Shown: one piece after another, positions 1 to 10,470 of the stretch | Layout: each line of letters starts with the position of its first letter | How positions within the stretch are numbered: position 1 is the stretch's first letter | Source: Planctomycetaceae bacterium | GTDB taxonomy: Bacteria > Planctomycetota > UBA1135 > GCA-002686595 | NCBI GenBank assembly: GCA_011525785.1 | Contig: WYBT01000019.1 | Span: forward strand, 62,001-126,000 | DNA: 64,000 bases | Direction of reading: 5' to 3' | Program-made: the position numbers and the translations under genes | Notes under the pieces: generated by a model | Database searches by the model: none | Seen by the model: the letters and a program-made list of their open reading frames with translations, nothing else | Told to the model about the DNA's origin: nothing

Positions 1-1
1 G

Positions 2-619
2 ACGCTGACCAGCGGCGTCGCGCTGCCGCCGTTCGTGCAGCCGGCCGAGCTCAAGCCCACCTCGACCGCGCTCGTGCCCGGCTCGCCGCGCATGCTGATG
101 CACACGCGCAAGAGCGGCGGCACCGGCGATCTGATCGCGGCCGACGCCTCGAGCAGCGGCTTCACCGTGGTCGTCGACGACGTCAAGGACATCCACTTCA
201 TGGAGTCGGCCGGCGCCAACGTGCTCGTCGGCGTGCGGCGCGGGAACGGCGCCAAGCCCAGCGAGGTGTTCCTCGTCGGAGCGGGCATCGCACCGCCGAC
301 CGCGCCGCTCCTCAGCGTGAACACGCTGCACGAGTTCGACCGCTTCGCCAGCGGGCCGAGCGGCTGGGCGGCGTTCGTCGAGCGCACGACCACCAAGGAA
401 CGCCTGTGGCGCTTCGATCCGGCGCTGGGCGCGCTGGTGAAGTTCTCCGAACGCGCGCTGTTCTTCGGACCGACGCTGGCCTGGGCGCCGAGCGGCGAGC
501 TGGGCTTCTCCGTCGGGCAAGGCGGGACGATGTCGATCTTCGCCGCCTGGCCGCGCACGAGTGCGGTGTTGCGCTTGCCCACTCCGGTCGCGCCCGGGTT
601 CCTGCTGCCGGGCGCGTGA
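2..619 (+). CDS. Partial hypothetical protein, possibly beta-propeller-like (5' end outside window)
   Basis: An open frame enters from the left edge of the window and ends at a stop at 617-619, so only the last 205 residues are visible. No family is recognised. The visible part is rich in short hydrophobic strands alternating with Gly/Ser/Pro turns and has phrases such as LWRFDPALG and LAWAPSGELGF, which resemble blades of WD40- or TolB-like propellers. That comparison is by eye only. The first codon in the window is not necessarily near the true start. The next gene is convergent, only 4 bp away. Confidence 0.55.
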   Translation, partial: TLTSGVALPPFVQPAELKPTSTALVPGSPRMLMHTRKSGGTGDLIAADASSSGFTVVVDDVKDIHFMESAGANVLVGVRRGNGAKPSEVFLVGAGIAPPTAPLLSVNTLHEFDRFASGPSGWAAFVERTTTKERLWRFDPALGALVKFSERALFFGPTLAWAPSGELGFSVGQGGTMSIFAAWPRTSAVLRLPTPVAPGFLLPGA

Positions 620-623
620 TGCG

Positions 624-2327
624 CTACTGCGCGACGAACCAGCGCCGCAGCGAGTAGCCCGGGTCGAGCGCGAAAAGCTGCACGCCGCGCACGCGCTTGG
701 AGAGTGCATAGCGACGCGCAGCCCACAGCCCGAACATGCACGGCTGGAGCTGGTGCACGCGCGACTGCAGGCGGTGGAACAGCGTGCGGTTCAGTGCGGG
801 GCTCAGCTCGCGCTGCAAGCTCCCGATGAGCGCGTCCACCTGCGCGTCGGCGAGGCCCCAGCGGTTGGCGCCGCCCGACTTGGACCAGCGTGAATGCCAC
901 ATCGGCTCGGGATCGCTGATGTAGGACGACGCGAGCGTCAACGCCGCGGCTTCGAACTCGCGCTTGCGCAGCGCTTCGCTGAACGCCGCAGGGTCGCGCG
1001 TGACCAGTCGCACGCCGACTCCCACCGCTTCCCAGTCGGCCTGCAACGCCTGCGCGATCTGCTGGCTAACGGTTGCGCCGCTCGCGAACAGGTATTCGAG
1101 CTCGAGCGGCGCGCCTTCGCGGTCGACGCGGCCGTCGCCATCGCGATCGATCCAACCGGCCTGAGCGAGCAGCGACTGCGCGCGCGTGCGGTCGAACGCC
1201 AGCGGCGCGAGCGTCGCGTCATAGTGCGGCGCGAACGCCGGCTGTTCGCCCGTCACGCGCAGTGCGAGCCCGCGGTACACGCCGTCGCGGATCGCGTCCC
1301 AGTTCGCTGCGTGCGCGAGCGCGTTGCGCACGCGCGCGTCGCTCAGCTTGGGCGACGCGAGGTTCCAGGCCGTGACGCTCAAGGACGGCGTGAGCAACAG
1401 GCCCTTGCCGAACGAGGCGGCAAAGCGCTCGTTCGCAGTGCGCTCGCCGAAGTAGTCCTCGACGCTGAGTCGATCGACGAAGTCGACTTGACCTTCGAGC
1501 AGCGCTGCAAGCGCCGCATTGGGATCGCCCAGCGGGCGCCACGTGAGTTGATCGAGCCAGCCTGCGTTCTCGGAATCGTGATAGCCCTCGACGCGGCGCG
1601 CGACGACGCGCTCATTGGAGAACTCGACCACGCGGTAGGGGCCCAGGCCGAGCCACTCGCGGTTGGCGCGGTGCTCGTTGACGAACTTGGCTTGCTCGAG
1701 CGGCTCGCCGTCGGCCGGGCGGCTCTTGTTGTCGGGATCCGCGAGGTCGTAGAGGTGCGACGGCAGGATCGTGAAGGTCTCGTCGAAGGCCGCCTCGGCC
1801 AGGAAGTACGCCTCGCCGAAGACGAAGCGCACTCGGCCGTCTTCGAGCCGGCTCGCGCTCTCGATCTTCTCGAACGCAGCGCGCTTGCGGTCGCAGCGCA
1901 CGCGCGGGTTGCGGAAGCACTCGAACGAGAACAGCACGTCGCGCGCGTCGAACGGATGTCCGTCGTGCCAACGCACGCCCTCGCGCAGCGTGAACGTGAG
2001 CGCGAGTTTGTCGCCCTCGAGAGTGCGCTCGACAGAACTCGCGAGCGATGGCTCGAGCTCCCACGTCTCCCAGTTGCGCCGCAGCAGGCTGTCGTGGACT
2101 TCGTACAGGATCTGGCGCGCGACGCCCGAGCTCTCGAGCATCGCGTTGAGGCTCGGCGGCAGTGAGGGAACCGCGACCACGACGCTTCCGCCGCGCGCGG
2201 GCTTCGCCGACTCAGCTGAGGCGCCGACGTGCAGATCGAGCGGACCGACGCCGGGCCGCGGCGGCGCGATCAAGGCCTGTTGCGTGAACAGACCCGCGGC
2301 GAGAAGCGCGCTGAAGAAGAGGTTCAC
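624..2327 (-). CDS. ABC transporter substrate-binding protein, family 5 (peptide/nickel type)
   Basis: This 567-residue protein looks like an extracytoplasmic solute-binding protein of the OppA/DppA (SBP_bac_5) family. Such proteins capture oligopeptides, nickel or other small solutes and deliver them to an ABC permease. The N-terminus (MNLFFSALLAAGLF) is a Sec-type signal. Family hallmarks visible are the early LPPSLNAM segment, TFTLREGVRWHDG with the following DVLFSFE, and LGPYRVVEF. An acidic DRDGDGRVD stretch before the second lobe is also common in this family. The start is a GTG with no strong ribosome binding site. No permease or ATPase genes lie beside it, so it is an orphan binding protein here and its ligand cannot be predicted. 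Confidence 0.88.
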   Translation of the reverse strand: MNLFFSALLAAGLFTQQALIAPPRPGVGPLDLHVGASAESAKPARGGSVVVAVPSLPPSLNAMLESSGVARQILYEVHDSLLRRNWETWELEPSLASSVERTLEGDKLALTFTLREGVRWHDGHPFDARDVLFSFECFRNPRVRCDRKRAAFEKIESASRLEDGRVRFVFGEAYFLAEAAFDETFTILPSHLYDLADPDNKSRPADGEPLEQAKFVNEHRANREWLGLGPYRVVEFSNERVVARRVEGYHDSENAGWLDQLTWRPLGDPNAALAALLEGQVDFVDRLSVEDYFGERTANERFAASFGKGLLLTPSLSVTAWNLASPKLSDARVRNALAHAANWDAIRDGVYRGLALRVTGEQPAFAPHYDATLAPLAFDRTRAQSLLAQAGWIDRDGDGRVDREGAPLELEYLFASGATVSQQIAQALQADWEAVGVGVRLVTRDPAAFSEALRKREFEAAALTLASSYISDPEPMWHSRWSKSGGANRWGLADAQVDALIGSLQRELSPALNRTLFHRLQSRVHQLQPCMFGLWAARRYALSKRVRGVQLFALDPGYSLRRWFVAQ

Positions 2328-2526
2328 GGACTACAGGCTGCCCGCGCCGGCTGGTCGGCGCCAGGGCCACCTGCAACACGCGCTCGAACGCGGCGGCCCA
2401 AGTGTGGCGTCGCACGGTCCGCGGAGAACTCCCGGAACTCAGTCCGGATTCAGCTCCGTCGAAACAACTAGCCGTTTGCGGCGCTCACGCGCCAAGCCGT
2501 CCCACATCCTCGCTATCGGAGCGGTC

Positions 2527-5037
2527 ATGAAACCCCTGCTCGCCCTCGGTCTGTGCGTCCTCCCCACGTTCGCGCAGAGCTCGCCTTTCCAGGACCGGTT
2601 CTACTTCGGCGTGCCCTCAGTGATGGATTTCGCGGTTGCGGACTTCAATCGCGACGGACTGTCGGACTTCGCGACTGTGCTCGGCAGCTCCGTGGCCTCG
2701 ATCATGTTGTCCGACGGCGTCGGTGGCTTTGTTCAAGGCGCAAGCGTCCCGACAGCTTCGGTCCACCACGTCATCCTGGCGCGGGACCTCAACGCGGACG
2801 GTTGGCCTGATCTGGTGACCTTCGATCACAACGACACGATTCTCGAGGTCCACCTCGCCGATGGGCAGGGAGGTTTCGGGCCGATCTCGCCAATCGACAT
2901 GGGCGGGACGGGCCCCTGGGCTTCAGGCGCCGACCTCGATGGCGACGGTCAAGTCGAACTCCTGCGTTGGTCCTTCTCGACCCTCCACGTTCGTCGCCGC
3001 CTCGCCAACGGCGCGTACGGTCCCCCGCAGTCCTACGTCGTCGCCGGCGGCGTGACCGGAGCGCTGCGCATCGCGGATCTTGACCGCGACGGGCGCGAGG
3101 ATGTCGTTGTTCAGGCAGGCGGCGGTGTCGCTTGGATGCGAGGACTTCCCAACGCGACGCTCGCTCCAGCCCAGATCATCTTGCCGTCCAATCTGTCGGT
3201 GTTCGCAGTTCGCGACGTGAATCGCGACGGACACTTGGATCTGCTCGTCAACTCTGCCAGTCCCGCACGGTGCGAGCTGCACGTCGGCGACAGTACGGGG
3301 AGTTTCACGCTGGCGACGGTCAGTCCGTCGAGCGCGCCGCCCGGCTATTACCTGGTCGGCGACTTCGATGGCGACGGCGCGGACGAGCTCCTCGGATCCA
3401 GCAACAGCGTCTACGCAACGCTGCTCGACTACGCGCCCAACTCGCCAGAGTTCCTCGTGACACCCGCGTTCGTGAAGGACTCGAGCGCAGGCGGCCCCGC
3501 GGACGTGGGTGAGTTCAACGGTGATGGCATCGACGATGTCGTCGCCTTTACGCCCTTCGGGCTCTCGATCCTCCGCGGACGAGCGGTCGGCGGCCTGCGT
3601 CCGGAGGTGAACCTGCTGCCGCTGTCGGCCAGTGTCGTCGTCGTCGCGGATCTCGACGGCGTCTCGCCGAACGAAATCGTGGGACTGCAGACGACGTGGA
3701 GCAACACGAGCGGGCTGGTCGTCGGCCGCAACGACGGACGTGGCGAGTTGGAGGTCATCACCAGCCCGCTGTCAGGTGCGCCTTACCTGCTCGCGGTCGG
3801 CGATGTCGACGGCGACGGGCTGGCCGACGCTGTCACGGGCTCGCCACAGGGCGGTCAACTCGGGTGGAGTCCGGGCGTCGGTCAATTCCAGTTCGGCGCG
3901 AGCAACTCGCTCGCGACTCTGCCGCTGCTTACGGGCTTGGCCCTCGGCGATCTCGACGCTGATGGCGTCGATGAAGTCATCGCGATCGAAGCCAACGCGC
4001 AGCGCGTGACGATCTTCCGCGGCGGCGCACTCGGTGGCGCGCCGACGGTAGTTCCGACCTTTGGCCGCATGTTCAACGTGCGCGTTGGCGACGTCGACCG
4101 CGACGGCCTGCTCGATCTGGTGTGCTCCGGAATTCCCAGCCAAGTCGTCGTGTTGCGGGGACTGGGAGCACTCACCTTCGCGCCGCCGGTCTTCTACACC
4201 TGCGGTGCGGGCACAGGCTCGCTCTGGCTCGTCGATCTCGAGCACGACGGCTGGCTCGATCTGGTCGTCAACATCGGCGGCGCGCTCTCGACGATGCGCG
4301 GACTTTCTCCGGGCGCTTTCGCTGCGCCCGTTCCGGTCACGACAGCGCCAGTGAACTTCCCGCCGGACATCATCTCCGCGAGCGACTTCGACGGCGACGG
4401 CTTCGCGGACGTGGTCTACCGTTACGCTGGCTTCAGTGGGCCGCTCGTGTTCCAGCCCGGTGACGGCCAGGGCGGATTCGGGGCCTATTCGTCCTTCAGC
4501 AACTACGCGGACGTGTTTGCCGGGGACATCACCGGAGACGGCGCCGCGGATGTGATTCGCAACTTCGGCGGGCTCTCGCCGCTGTACCTCTCGGAAAAGA
4601 CTCTCTGCCCGACGCCGCCGTCGAAATTCTGCGGCGCGCCGACGAGCAGCTCGGGCTGCCAGCCGACGCTCGCGAGCAGCGGCGCTCCGCGAAGCTCCAA
4701 CGCGAGCGGCTTCTCGCTGGTTGCGAGCCAACTCGAAGGCCAGCGCACGGGGCTCGTGCTCTTCGGGACCTCGGGGCCGACGCTCCTTCCCTGGCACGCG
4801 CAGAACGGCAGCTTCCTGTGCGTGCGTCCGCCGATCATGCGCGCGCCGACCACGAGCACCGGCGGCAGCTTCGCGCAGTGCAACGGCGCGCTGACTCTGA
4901 GCTTGAGTTCGATGCTCGCACTCAATCCCCTGATCAACGTCGGCGACCTCGTCGTTGCGCAAGGCTGGTTCCGCGATCCCGCCTCGCCCGGCGGCAGCCA
5001 CCTCACGGACGCGATCGGGTTCTCGATGCTCCCGTAG
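2527..5037 (+). CDS. Secreted FG-GAP repeat protein with planctomycete-type C-terminal domain
   Basis: The 836-residue product starts with a Sec signal peptide (MKPLLALGLCVLPTFAQ). About fourteen calcium-loop units of the form D/N-x-D-G-x-x-D follow, for example FNRDGLSD, LDRDGRED, FDGDGADE and VDGDGLAD. This is the signature of FG-GAP/VCBS repeats that fold into integrin-like beta-propellers. From about residue 694 the repeats stop and a cysteine-containing C-terminal module begins (GAPTSS...FLCVRPP...GWFRDPASP). The same kind of module closes the protein at 54501-57650. The reading frame stays open upstream to 1771, but that part has no signal peptide and runs antisense to the solute-binding protein, so ATG 2527 was chosen. 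The likely role is surface binding; no enzyme motif is seen. Confidence 0.9.
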   Translation: MKPLLALGLCVLPTFAQSSPFQDRFYFGVPSVMDFAVADFNRDGLSDFATVLGSSVASIMLSDGVGGFVQGASVPTASVHHVILARDLNADGWPDLVTFDHNDTILEVHLADGQGGFGPISPIDMGGTGPWASGADLDGDGQVELLRWSFSTLHVRRRLANGAYGPPQSYVVAGGVTGALRIADLDRDGREDVVVQAGGGVAWMRGLPNATLAPAQIILPSNLSVFAVRDVNRDGHLDLLVNSASPARCELHVGDSTGSFTLATVSPSSAPPGYYLVGDFDGDGADELLGSSNSVYATLLDYAPNSPEFLVTPAFVKDSSAGGPADVGEFNGDGIDDVVAFTPFGLSILRGRAVGGLRPEVNLLPLSASVVVVADLDGVSPNEIVGLQTTWSNTSGLVVGRNDGRGELEVITSPLSGAPYLLAVGDVDGDGLADAVTGSPQGGQLGWSPGVGQFQFGASNSLATLPLLTGLALGDLDADGVDEVIAIEANAQRVTIFRGGALGGAPTVVPTFGRMFNVRVGDVDRDGLLDLVCSGIPSQVVVLRGLGALTFAPPVFYTCGAGTGSLWLVDLEHDGWLDLVVNIGGALSTMRGLSPGAFAAPVPVTTAPVNFPPDIISASDFDGDGFADVVYRYAGFSGPLVFQPGDGQGGFGAYSSFSNYADVFAGDITGDGAADVIRNFGGLSPLYLSEKTLCPTPPSKFCGAPTSSSGCQPTLASSGAPRSSNASGFSLVASQLEGQRTGLVLFGTSGPTLLPWHAQNGSFLCVRPPIMRAPTTSTGGSFAQCNGALTLSLSSMLALNPLINVGDLVVAQGWFRDPASPGGSHLTDAIGFSMLP

Positions 5038-5087
5038 GCGAGTTCATCTCGGCGCCGCAAGGCGCGAGCGTCGACGGGCGAAGCAGG

Positions 5088-5645
5088 TCACTGCGGAGCG
5101 GTCAGGTGCGAGTGCAAGAAGCCCGCGCCCAGGCCGATCAACACCAGTCCCGCGGCGATGTGCGCGGCGCGGCGGCCGCTCGCGGGCACGTGACGGCCCA
5201 GGAGGAAGGTGCTGGTCGAGCCCAGCGCCGTCGCGATCGCCGCGCTGAGCGCGATCAGGCTCGCCGGCTCTCCGGCGACGGCCATGCCGAAGCCGACGGC
5301 GACTCCGTCGAGGCTCGTAGCGACGGACGCGACGAGAACTGTCCACGGCGCGAGTTCTCGCGGCGCGTCATCGCTGTGCCGCGCTTCGAGCAAGCCCTTG
5401 ATGCCGAGCGCCGCCAGCACCGCGAACGCGATCCAGTGGTCGATGCGCGCGAACCAATCGGCCACGTTCGCGCCGATCGCAGAGCCCAGCAGCGTCAACA
5501 CCCCGTGCACGACGCCGAACACGGCGCCGACGGCGAGCGCGGCTCGAACGCGTCGGTGACCCGCGCGCAGGCCGAGGGCGAGCGCGACCAGCGCGCTGTC
5601 GACAGCCAGGCCCAGGCCGAGCAAAACGATCGCCCACGCACTCAT
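5088..5645 (-). CDS. mntP: MntP-family manganese efflux pump
   Basis: This is a 185-residue membrane protein with about six hydrophobic helices, the usual size for MntP (formerly DUF204/YebN). The diagnostic repeats are visible: GLGLAVDSALVAL in helix 1 and SVATSLDGVAVGFGMA in helix 4. Each carries the conserved acidic residue (Asp) that defines the family and is thought to coordinate Mn2+. MntP proteins export excess Mn2+ from the cytoplasm. No yybP-ykoY manganese riboswitch could be recognised upstream, so regulation is unclear. The gene ends convergently with the FG-GAP gene and is a probable single transcription unit. Confidence 0.85.
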   Translation of the reverse strand: MSAWAIVLLGLGLAVDSALVALALGLRAGHRRVRAALAVGAVFGVVHGVLTLLGSAIGANVADWFARIDHWIAFAVLAALGIKGLLEARHSDDAPRELAPWTVLVASVATSLDGVAVGFGMAVAGEPASLIALSAAIATALGSTSTFLLGRHVPASGRRAAHIAAGLVLIGLGAGFLHSHLTAPQ

Positions 5646-5712
5646 GGTCGCGATTCTCGACGCTCCGTCGGGGACCGCCGACTATCCGCTGTGCGCAGCA
5701 TGCGCGCGGCGC

Positions 5713-6816
5713 TCAATAGCCGGCCTTCAAGTCGACCACGTTGTAGAGCGGCTCGCCGGCGCCGAAACGTCGCACGTTCTCGCGCAACAGCTCCCAGGCG
5801 CGCTCCTCGCTCAATTTGGAGTCCGCGGCGACGTGTGGAGTGATCAGGACGCCCTCGGTGCGCCACAGCGGATGATCGGCCGGCAGCGGCTCGGGTTCGG
5901 TGACATCCAGGCACGCGCCGCGCAGGCGGCCCGACTCGAGCGCCTCAAGCAGCGCCTGCGTGTCGACCACCTTGCCGCGCGCGATGTTGACGAGGATCGC
6001 GCCGGGCTTCATGGCCGCGAAGGCGCGCGCGTCGAACAGGCGCTCGGTCTCGGGCGTCAACGGGACGCAGATCGCGACCACATCGGCCTGCGGCAGCAGT
6101 TGCAGGAGCTCGTCGGGCTTGCCGACGCGCTCGACGAAGCGCGGACTCTTGCTGTCCGAGCGCCGCGTCGCGATCACGCGCATTCCAAAGCCGTGCGCGC
6201 GCTCGGCGACGTCCGTGCCGATGCCTCCCAGGCCGACCACGAGCATCGTGAGGCCCTCGAGCGCGAAGGGCTGGCCGTCGGGCTTGCCGCGCGTCCACTG
6301 CGCCTTGGACTGTTGCTCGGCGTAGAAGCGCAGGTCGCGCGAGAGCGAGAGCACCATCGCGAACACGTGGTCGGCGATCGCAGGCCCGTACGCGCCCTGC
6401 ATGTTGGTCATCACGATGCCGCGCTGCTCGAGCTGCTCCGCCAGCGGGAGGTAGCGATCGACTCCCGAGCTCGAGGCCTGGATCCAGCGCAACTGCGGCG
6501 CGGCGTCGATGAATTCGCGCGTGGCGAAGCGCGCGTCGATGGCCTGCGCTTCGCCCGCGCGCTCGAGCGCCTGCGCGCGCGAGAGCCCGCTGACGAGCTC
6601 CACGTTCGGCGCCAGCTTCGTCAACTCCTCGCGCTGCGCGTCCGTCAACTCACCGAGGAACATCGTCAGCTTCGCCGTCGGACGCTCGATGGCCACGCGC
6701 GCGTGGCGCAGCGAGCCCAGCGAGTCCACCGCGCGCGGCGCGGGCGCGCTCGTCGAATTCGAGCGGCAGGCAGCGAGGCAGGCGAGCGCGAGCGCGCCGC
6801 TCAGCGCGGCCTTCAC
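5713..6816 (-). CDS. D-2-hydroxyacid dehydrogenase with lipoprotein signal
   Basis: This protein belongs to the NAD-dependent D-2-hydroxyacid dehydrogenase family (phosphoglycerate/glyoxylate reductase type). Visible are the Rossmann motif GLGGIG, the NIARG arginine, the TEPEPLP glutamate and the TPHVA histidine, which together give the classical R-E-H active site. The frame is open further upstream to 7056. The GTG at 6816 gives an immediate lipoprotein signal, MKAALSGALALACLAAC, with a good lipobox (LAAC). That start was preferred and gives 367 residues. A membrane-anchored, exported NAD enzyme is unusual because cofactor is scarce outside the cytoplasm. Alternatively the real start lies elsewhere and the signal is fortuitous. 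The substrate cannot be told. Confidence 0.8.
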   Translation of the reverse strand: MKAALSGALALACLAACRSNSTSAPAPRAVDSLGSLRHARVAIERPTAKLTMFLGELTDAQREELTKLAPNVELVSGLSRAQALERAGEAQAIDARFATREFIDAAPQLRWIQASSSGVDRYLPLAEQLEQRGIVMTNMQGAYGPAIADHVFAMVLSLSRDLRFYAEQQSKAQWTRGKPDGQPFALEGLTMLVVGLGGIGTDVAERAHGFGMRVIATRRSDSKSPRFVERVGKPDELLQLLPQADVVAICVPLTPETERLFDARAFAAMKPGAILVNIARGKVVDTQALLEALESGRLRGACLDVTEPEPLPADHPLWRTEGVLITPHVAADSKLSEERAWELLRENVRRFGAGEPLYNVVDLKAGY

Positions 6817-7109
6817 GCCACGGCCTATGGGCGGACCGGCCAACGCGCCGCTGCGTCCCGCGGCGTTCGGCCGCGCTGAAATCTCGGTTTGTTCGCCACT
6901 ACCGCCAGCATTCTTCGCGCTGCTCGAAGGATGCTGGCGGTGCCAGCTCAGCAGGCGGGCGGCGTTGGACGTTTTCATGCTCATGGGGCGGAGGAGAGGC
7001 GTGTGAGTTTGCGCTGGAGCGCGCGACTCGCGGCGGAACTTTCGCAGGTCCAGCAAGCGTGGGCGGCTCGCGCGGCCCGATCAAGTCTGCGGTGTATTCT
7101 CAGAGCCGC

Positions 7110-10100
7110 GTGTCGACGAACCTTCGCTTCCTCTTCGCACTGCTGCTCACCATCGCTGCGCCGGCGCGCGCCGTGGCGGGCGACGACGGCGCAGCGAGCG
7201 CGCGCGATCTCGAGTTCTTCGAGTCCAAAGTGCGGCCGCTGCTCGTGCAGCACTGCTACGAGTGCCATTCGAGCGCGACGAGCCGACCCAAAGGCCGTCT
7301 GCGCGTCGACTCGCGCGAAGCTCTGCTCGAGGGCGGCCTGAGCGGAGCGGCGCTCGTGCCGGGCGACGCCGAGGCGAGCTTGCTCGTCGAAGCTGTGCGC
7401 TACGGCTCGGAGATCGCGATGCCGCCCAAGGGCAAGCTCGCCGAGCACGAGATCGAGCTGTTCGCCGAATGGGTGCGACGCGGTGCGCCCTTTCCGACAA
7501 GCGCGGCGAGCGAGGGCCCCGGTGTCAGCGCTCCTGTCGCTGCATCTCCGGCCGAGCTTTGGTCGCTCCGCCCGATTCGCGACGAAGCTCCGCCCACGCC
7601 GCAGGACGAAGCGTGGTGCGCGAACGAGGTCGACTTGTTCGTTCGCGCGCGCCACGAGCAGCTCGGCCTCGCGCCCGCGCCGCGCGCCGATCGCCGCACG
7701 CTGCTGCGCCGGCTCAGTCTCGACCTCACCGGTCTGCCTCCGACGCTCGAGGACCTCGAGTCGTTCGAGCACGACGCCTCGCCGGACGCCTGGACGCGTC
7801 AAGTCGAGCGCCTGCTCGCTTCGCCGCACTACGGCGAGCGCTGGGGGCGCTACTGGCTCGACCTCGCGCGCTACTCGGACTCGAACGGGCTCGACGAGAA
7901 CCTCGCCATGTCGAACGCGTGGCGCTACCGCGACTGGGTGGTGCGCGCGCTCAACGAGGAGCTGCCCTACGACCAGTTCGCGACGTGGCAAATCGCTGGC
8001 GATCTGTTGCCCGAGGCCGAGGACGAGCAACAAACCAAGGACCAGCTCGTCGCCACGGGCTTCTTGGTGCTCGGTCCGAAGATGCTGGCCGAGCAAGACA
8101 AGCAGAAGCTCGTGTACGACGTCGTCGACGAGCAGATGGATGTCGCCTGCCGCACGTTCGTCGGTCTGACGATGGGCTGCGCGCGCTGCCACGACCACAA
8201 GTTCGATCCGATCAGCCAGGCGGACTACTACGCGCTCGCCGGCGTGTTCAAGAGCACCGCCACGATGGGCGATCTGGGCTTCGTCTCCGGCTGGAACGAG
8301 CGCCAGCTGGGGCGCGCGGCCGAGATCGAAGCGCGCGCGGCGCACGTGGCGAAGCTGAACGAGGCGCGCGGCGCGTTCGAGACGCTGCGCGCGGAGGCCG
8401 ACGAGTCGCTGGTGAGCGCGTGGGCGGCGGATACGGCGCGCTACATGCTCGCTGCGGCGAGCGCGACGCGCGGCGCGCTCCTGCTCGAGGCCGAAGAGCA
8501 GAGCCGCGGCAATCTGATCGTGGATCGCGAGCAGTACGGCTCCGCGCAAACCGTCATCACGCGCACCGGCAACGCGGGGCGGCAGTACACGGAGTTCGAC
8601 GTGACGGTGGCGAGCGCTGGTCGACGCCAGCTCGAGGTGCGCTACGCCGCGCAGAGTTCGCGGCCCGTGCGCGTGCTCCTGGACGGCGAGCTCGCGATCG
8701 ATGGGGCGTTGGCGGACACCACGGGCTCGTGGAATCCCGATGGCCAGCGTTGGACGCGCGTCGGCGTGCTCGAGCTGCGCGCGGGCCGCAATGTTCTGCG
8801 CCTCGAGCGCGAGCACGACATGCCGCACCTCGACAAGCTAGCGCTGATCGACGTGCCGCATGGGCGCGAGTCGAGCGACTGGCCGGTCGAGGGCAACGAG
8901 TGGGCAGCGGGGCTGACGCCAGAGCTGGTGCGCTCGTGGACGTTGGCCCTGATGGCGAGCGCGCGGCGCGACGACCCGCTGTTCGCGCTGTGGCACGCCT
9001 TCGCCGCGCTCGACGAAGCGCAGTTCGAGCGCGAGTTCGAACGCCTGCGCGGCGAGCGCGCGGCGGGCAAGCTCGCGAGCTGGAACCCGCACGTGCTCGG
9101 ACTGCTCGACGGACTCAGCTTCACGTCGCTGCGCGAGCTCGCAGGCCGCTATCAGGCCTTGTTCTCGGCTGCTGAAGCAGCGTGGCGAACACGCCGCAGC
9201 GTGGACGACAAGCGGATCGAACAGCTCGACGACGCGGGGCTCGAAGCCGTGCGACTGGCGCTGCGCGGCGGCGAGAGTCCGTTCAAGCTCTCGAGCGAGG
9301 CGATGGCGCCGCACCACGGCGAAGCGGAGCGCACCGCGCTCGCAGCGGCGCAGGCGAAGGTCCACGAACTCGAGCAGACGCTGCGACCCGAGTTCGAGCG
9401 CGCGCTGGCGGTTCGCGACGCCGAGCAAGTCGCCGACTTGCCCGTGTTCAAGCGCGGCAGTCATCTCGATCCGAGCGAACACAGCGTCCCGCGCGGCTTC
9501 TTCACCGCGCTCGAGCTCGACCTGCCGGCGCCGGCGATTGCGCCCGGCGCGAGCGGCCGCCTTGAGTTTGCGCGCTGGCTGTTCGATCCGCGCAATCCGC
9601 TCACCGCGCGTGTGATCGCCAACCGTCTCTGGCAAGGCCACTTCGGACGCGGCCTGGTGGCTTCGAGTTCGAACTTCGGCGCGCGCGGCGACGCGCCTAC
9701 GCATCCCGAGCTGCTCGACTGGCTGGCGCGCGAGCTCGTGCGCAACGGCTGGTCGCTCAAGCGCCTGCACCGCACGATCCTGCTCTCGGAGACCTATCGC
9801 ATGTCGACGCGCGAGGACGCCTCCGCGCGCGCGCTCGACCCTGAGAATCTCGCGCTGTGGCGTTTCGAGCGCCGCCGGCTCGACGCCGAGGGCCTGCGCG
9901 ACAACGTGCTCGCGCTTTCCGGTCAGCTCTCGCGCGAGATCGGCGGCACGCTGTTCGCGATCGCAAATCGCGCTTACGTCACCAACGACCAGTCGAATGA
10001 CGAGGCCAACTACGACTCGCCGCGGCGCTCGCTCTACCTGCCGATCATCCGCAACGCGATGCTCGATCTGTTCGCGGCCTTCGACTACCCCGACCCGAGC

Positions 10101-10451
10101 GTGACCGTCGAAGCGCGCCCTGTGACGACCTCGCCGGCGCAGGCGCTGTACCTCATGAACAGCCCGCTGGTGCGCGGCGCGAGCGAGCTGCTGGCCAAGG
10201 CCACGAGCTCGCACGTCGACGCGCGCGCGCGCATCGCCGAGCTGTACCGCCGAGTGCTGTTGCGCGAGCCGAGCGAGCGCGAGCTGGCCCGCGCACTCGC
10301 GTTCGTGCTCGACGAGGGGCCGGTGGCGGGCGTGCGCGTCGCGGCCAACGTCGGAGAGAGCTCGCCCGAACCCGCCGCGCCGGCGCGCGACGTGTGGAGC
10401 GAGCTCGCGCAGGTGCTGCTGTGCTCGAGCGAAGTGCTGTACGTCGACTGA
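7110..10451 (+). CDS. Secreted cytochrome c / DUF1549 / DUF1553 protein
   Basis: This 1113-residue protein has the classical planctomycete architecture. It has a signal peptide ([20 protein letters not shown]) and a haem-binding PSCyt1-type domain with CYECH near residue 49 and a later MPPKG. A DUF1549 domain follows, with the second haem-like motif [11 protein letters not shown] near residue 356. A beta-rich insert resembling a carbohydrate-binding module (about 450-590) comes next, then a DUF1553 domain with [13 protein letters not shown] and the final [11 protein letters not shown]. The GTG at 7110 was chosen because it directly precedes the signal peptide. The family is abundant in planctomycetes and is usually paired with DUF1501 proteins. 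It is thought to act in periplasmic redox chemistry, probably on complex carbohydrates, but no reaction is established. Confidence 0.93.
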   Translation: MSTNLRFLFALLLTIAAPARAVAGDDGAASARDLEFFESKVRPLLVQHCYECHSSATSRPKGRLRVDSREALLEGGLSGAALVPGDAEASLLVEAVRYGSEIAMPPKGKLAEHEIELFAEWVRRGAPFPTSAASEGPGVSAPVAASPAELWSLRPIRDEAPPTPQDEAWCANEVDLFVRARHEQLGLAPAPRADRRTLLRRLSLDLTGLPPTLEDLESFEHDASPDAWTRQVERLLASPHYGERWGRYWLDLARYSDSNGLDENLAMSNAWRYRDWVVRALNEELPYDQFATWQIAGDLLPEAEDEQQTKDQLVATGFLVLGPKMLAEQDKQKLVYDVVDEQMDVACRTFVGLTMGCARCHDHKFDPISQADYYALAGVFKSTATMGDLGFVSGWNERQLGRAAEIEARAAHVAKLNEARGAFETLRAEADESLVSAWAADTARYMLAAASATRGALLLEAEEQSRGNLIVDREQYGSAQTVITRTGNAGRQYTEFDVTVASAGRRQLEVRYAAQSSRPVRVLLDGELAIDGALADTTGSWNPDGQRWTRVGVLELRAGRNVLRLEREHDMPHLDKLALIDVPHGRESSDWPVEGNEWAAGLTPELVRSWTLALMASARRDDPLFALWHAFAALDEAQFEREFERLRGERAAGKLASWNPHVLGLLDGLSFTSLRELAGRYQALFSAAEAAWRTRRSVDDKRIEQLDDAGLEAVRLALRGGESPFKLSSEAMAPHHGEAERTALAAAQAKVHELEQTLRPEFERALAVRDAEQVADLPVFKRGSHLDPSEHSVPRGFFTALELDLPAPAIAPGASGRLEFARWLFDPRNPLTARVIANRLWQGHFGRGLVASSSNFGARGDAPTHPELLDWLARELVRNGWSLKRLHRTILLSETYRMSTREDASARALDPENLALWRFERRRLDAEGLRDNVLALSGQLSREIGGTLFAIANRAYVTNDQSNDEANYDSPRRSLYLPIIRNAMLDLFAAFDYPDPSVTVEARPVTTSPAQALYLMNSPLVRGASELLAKATSSHVDARARIAELYRRVLLREPSERELARALAFVLDEGPVAGVRVAANVGESSPEPAAPARDVWSELAQVLLCSSEVLYVD

Positions 10452-10470
10452 GCTGCGCCCGCGCGAGCGG

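Noticed and set aside
1771..2526. 252-codon upstream extension of the FG-GAP gene
   Set aside because: It is antisense to the solute-binding protein, and the signal peptide starts only at 2527.
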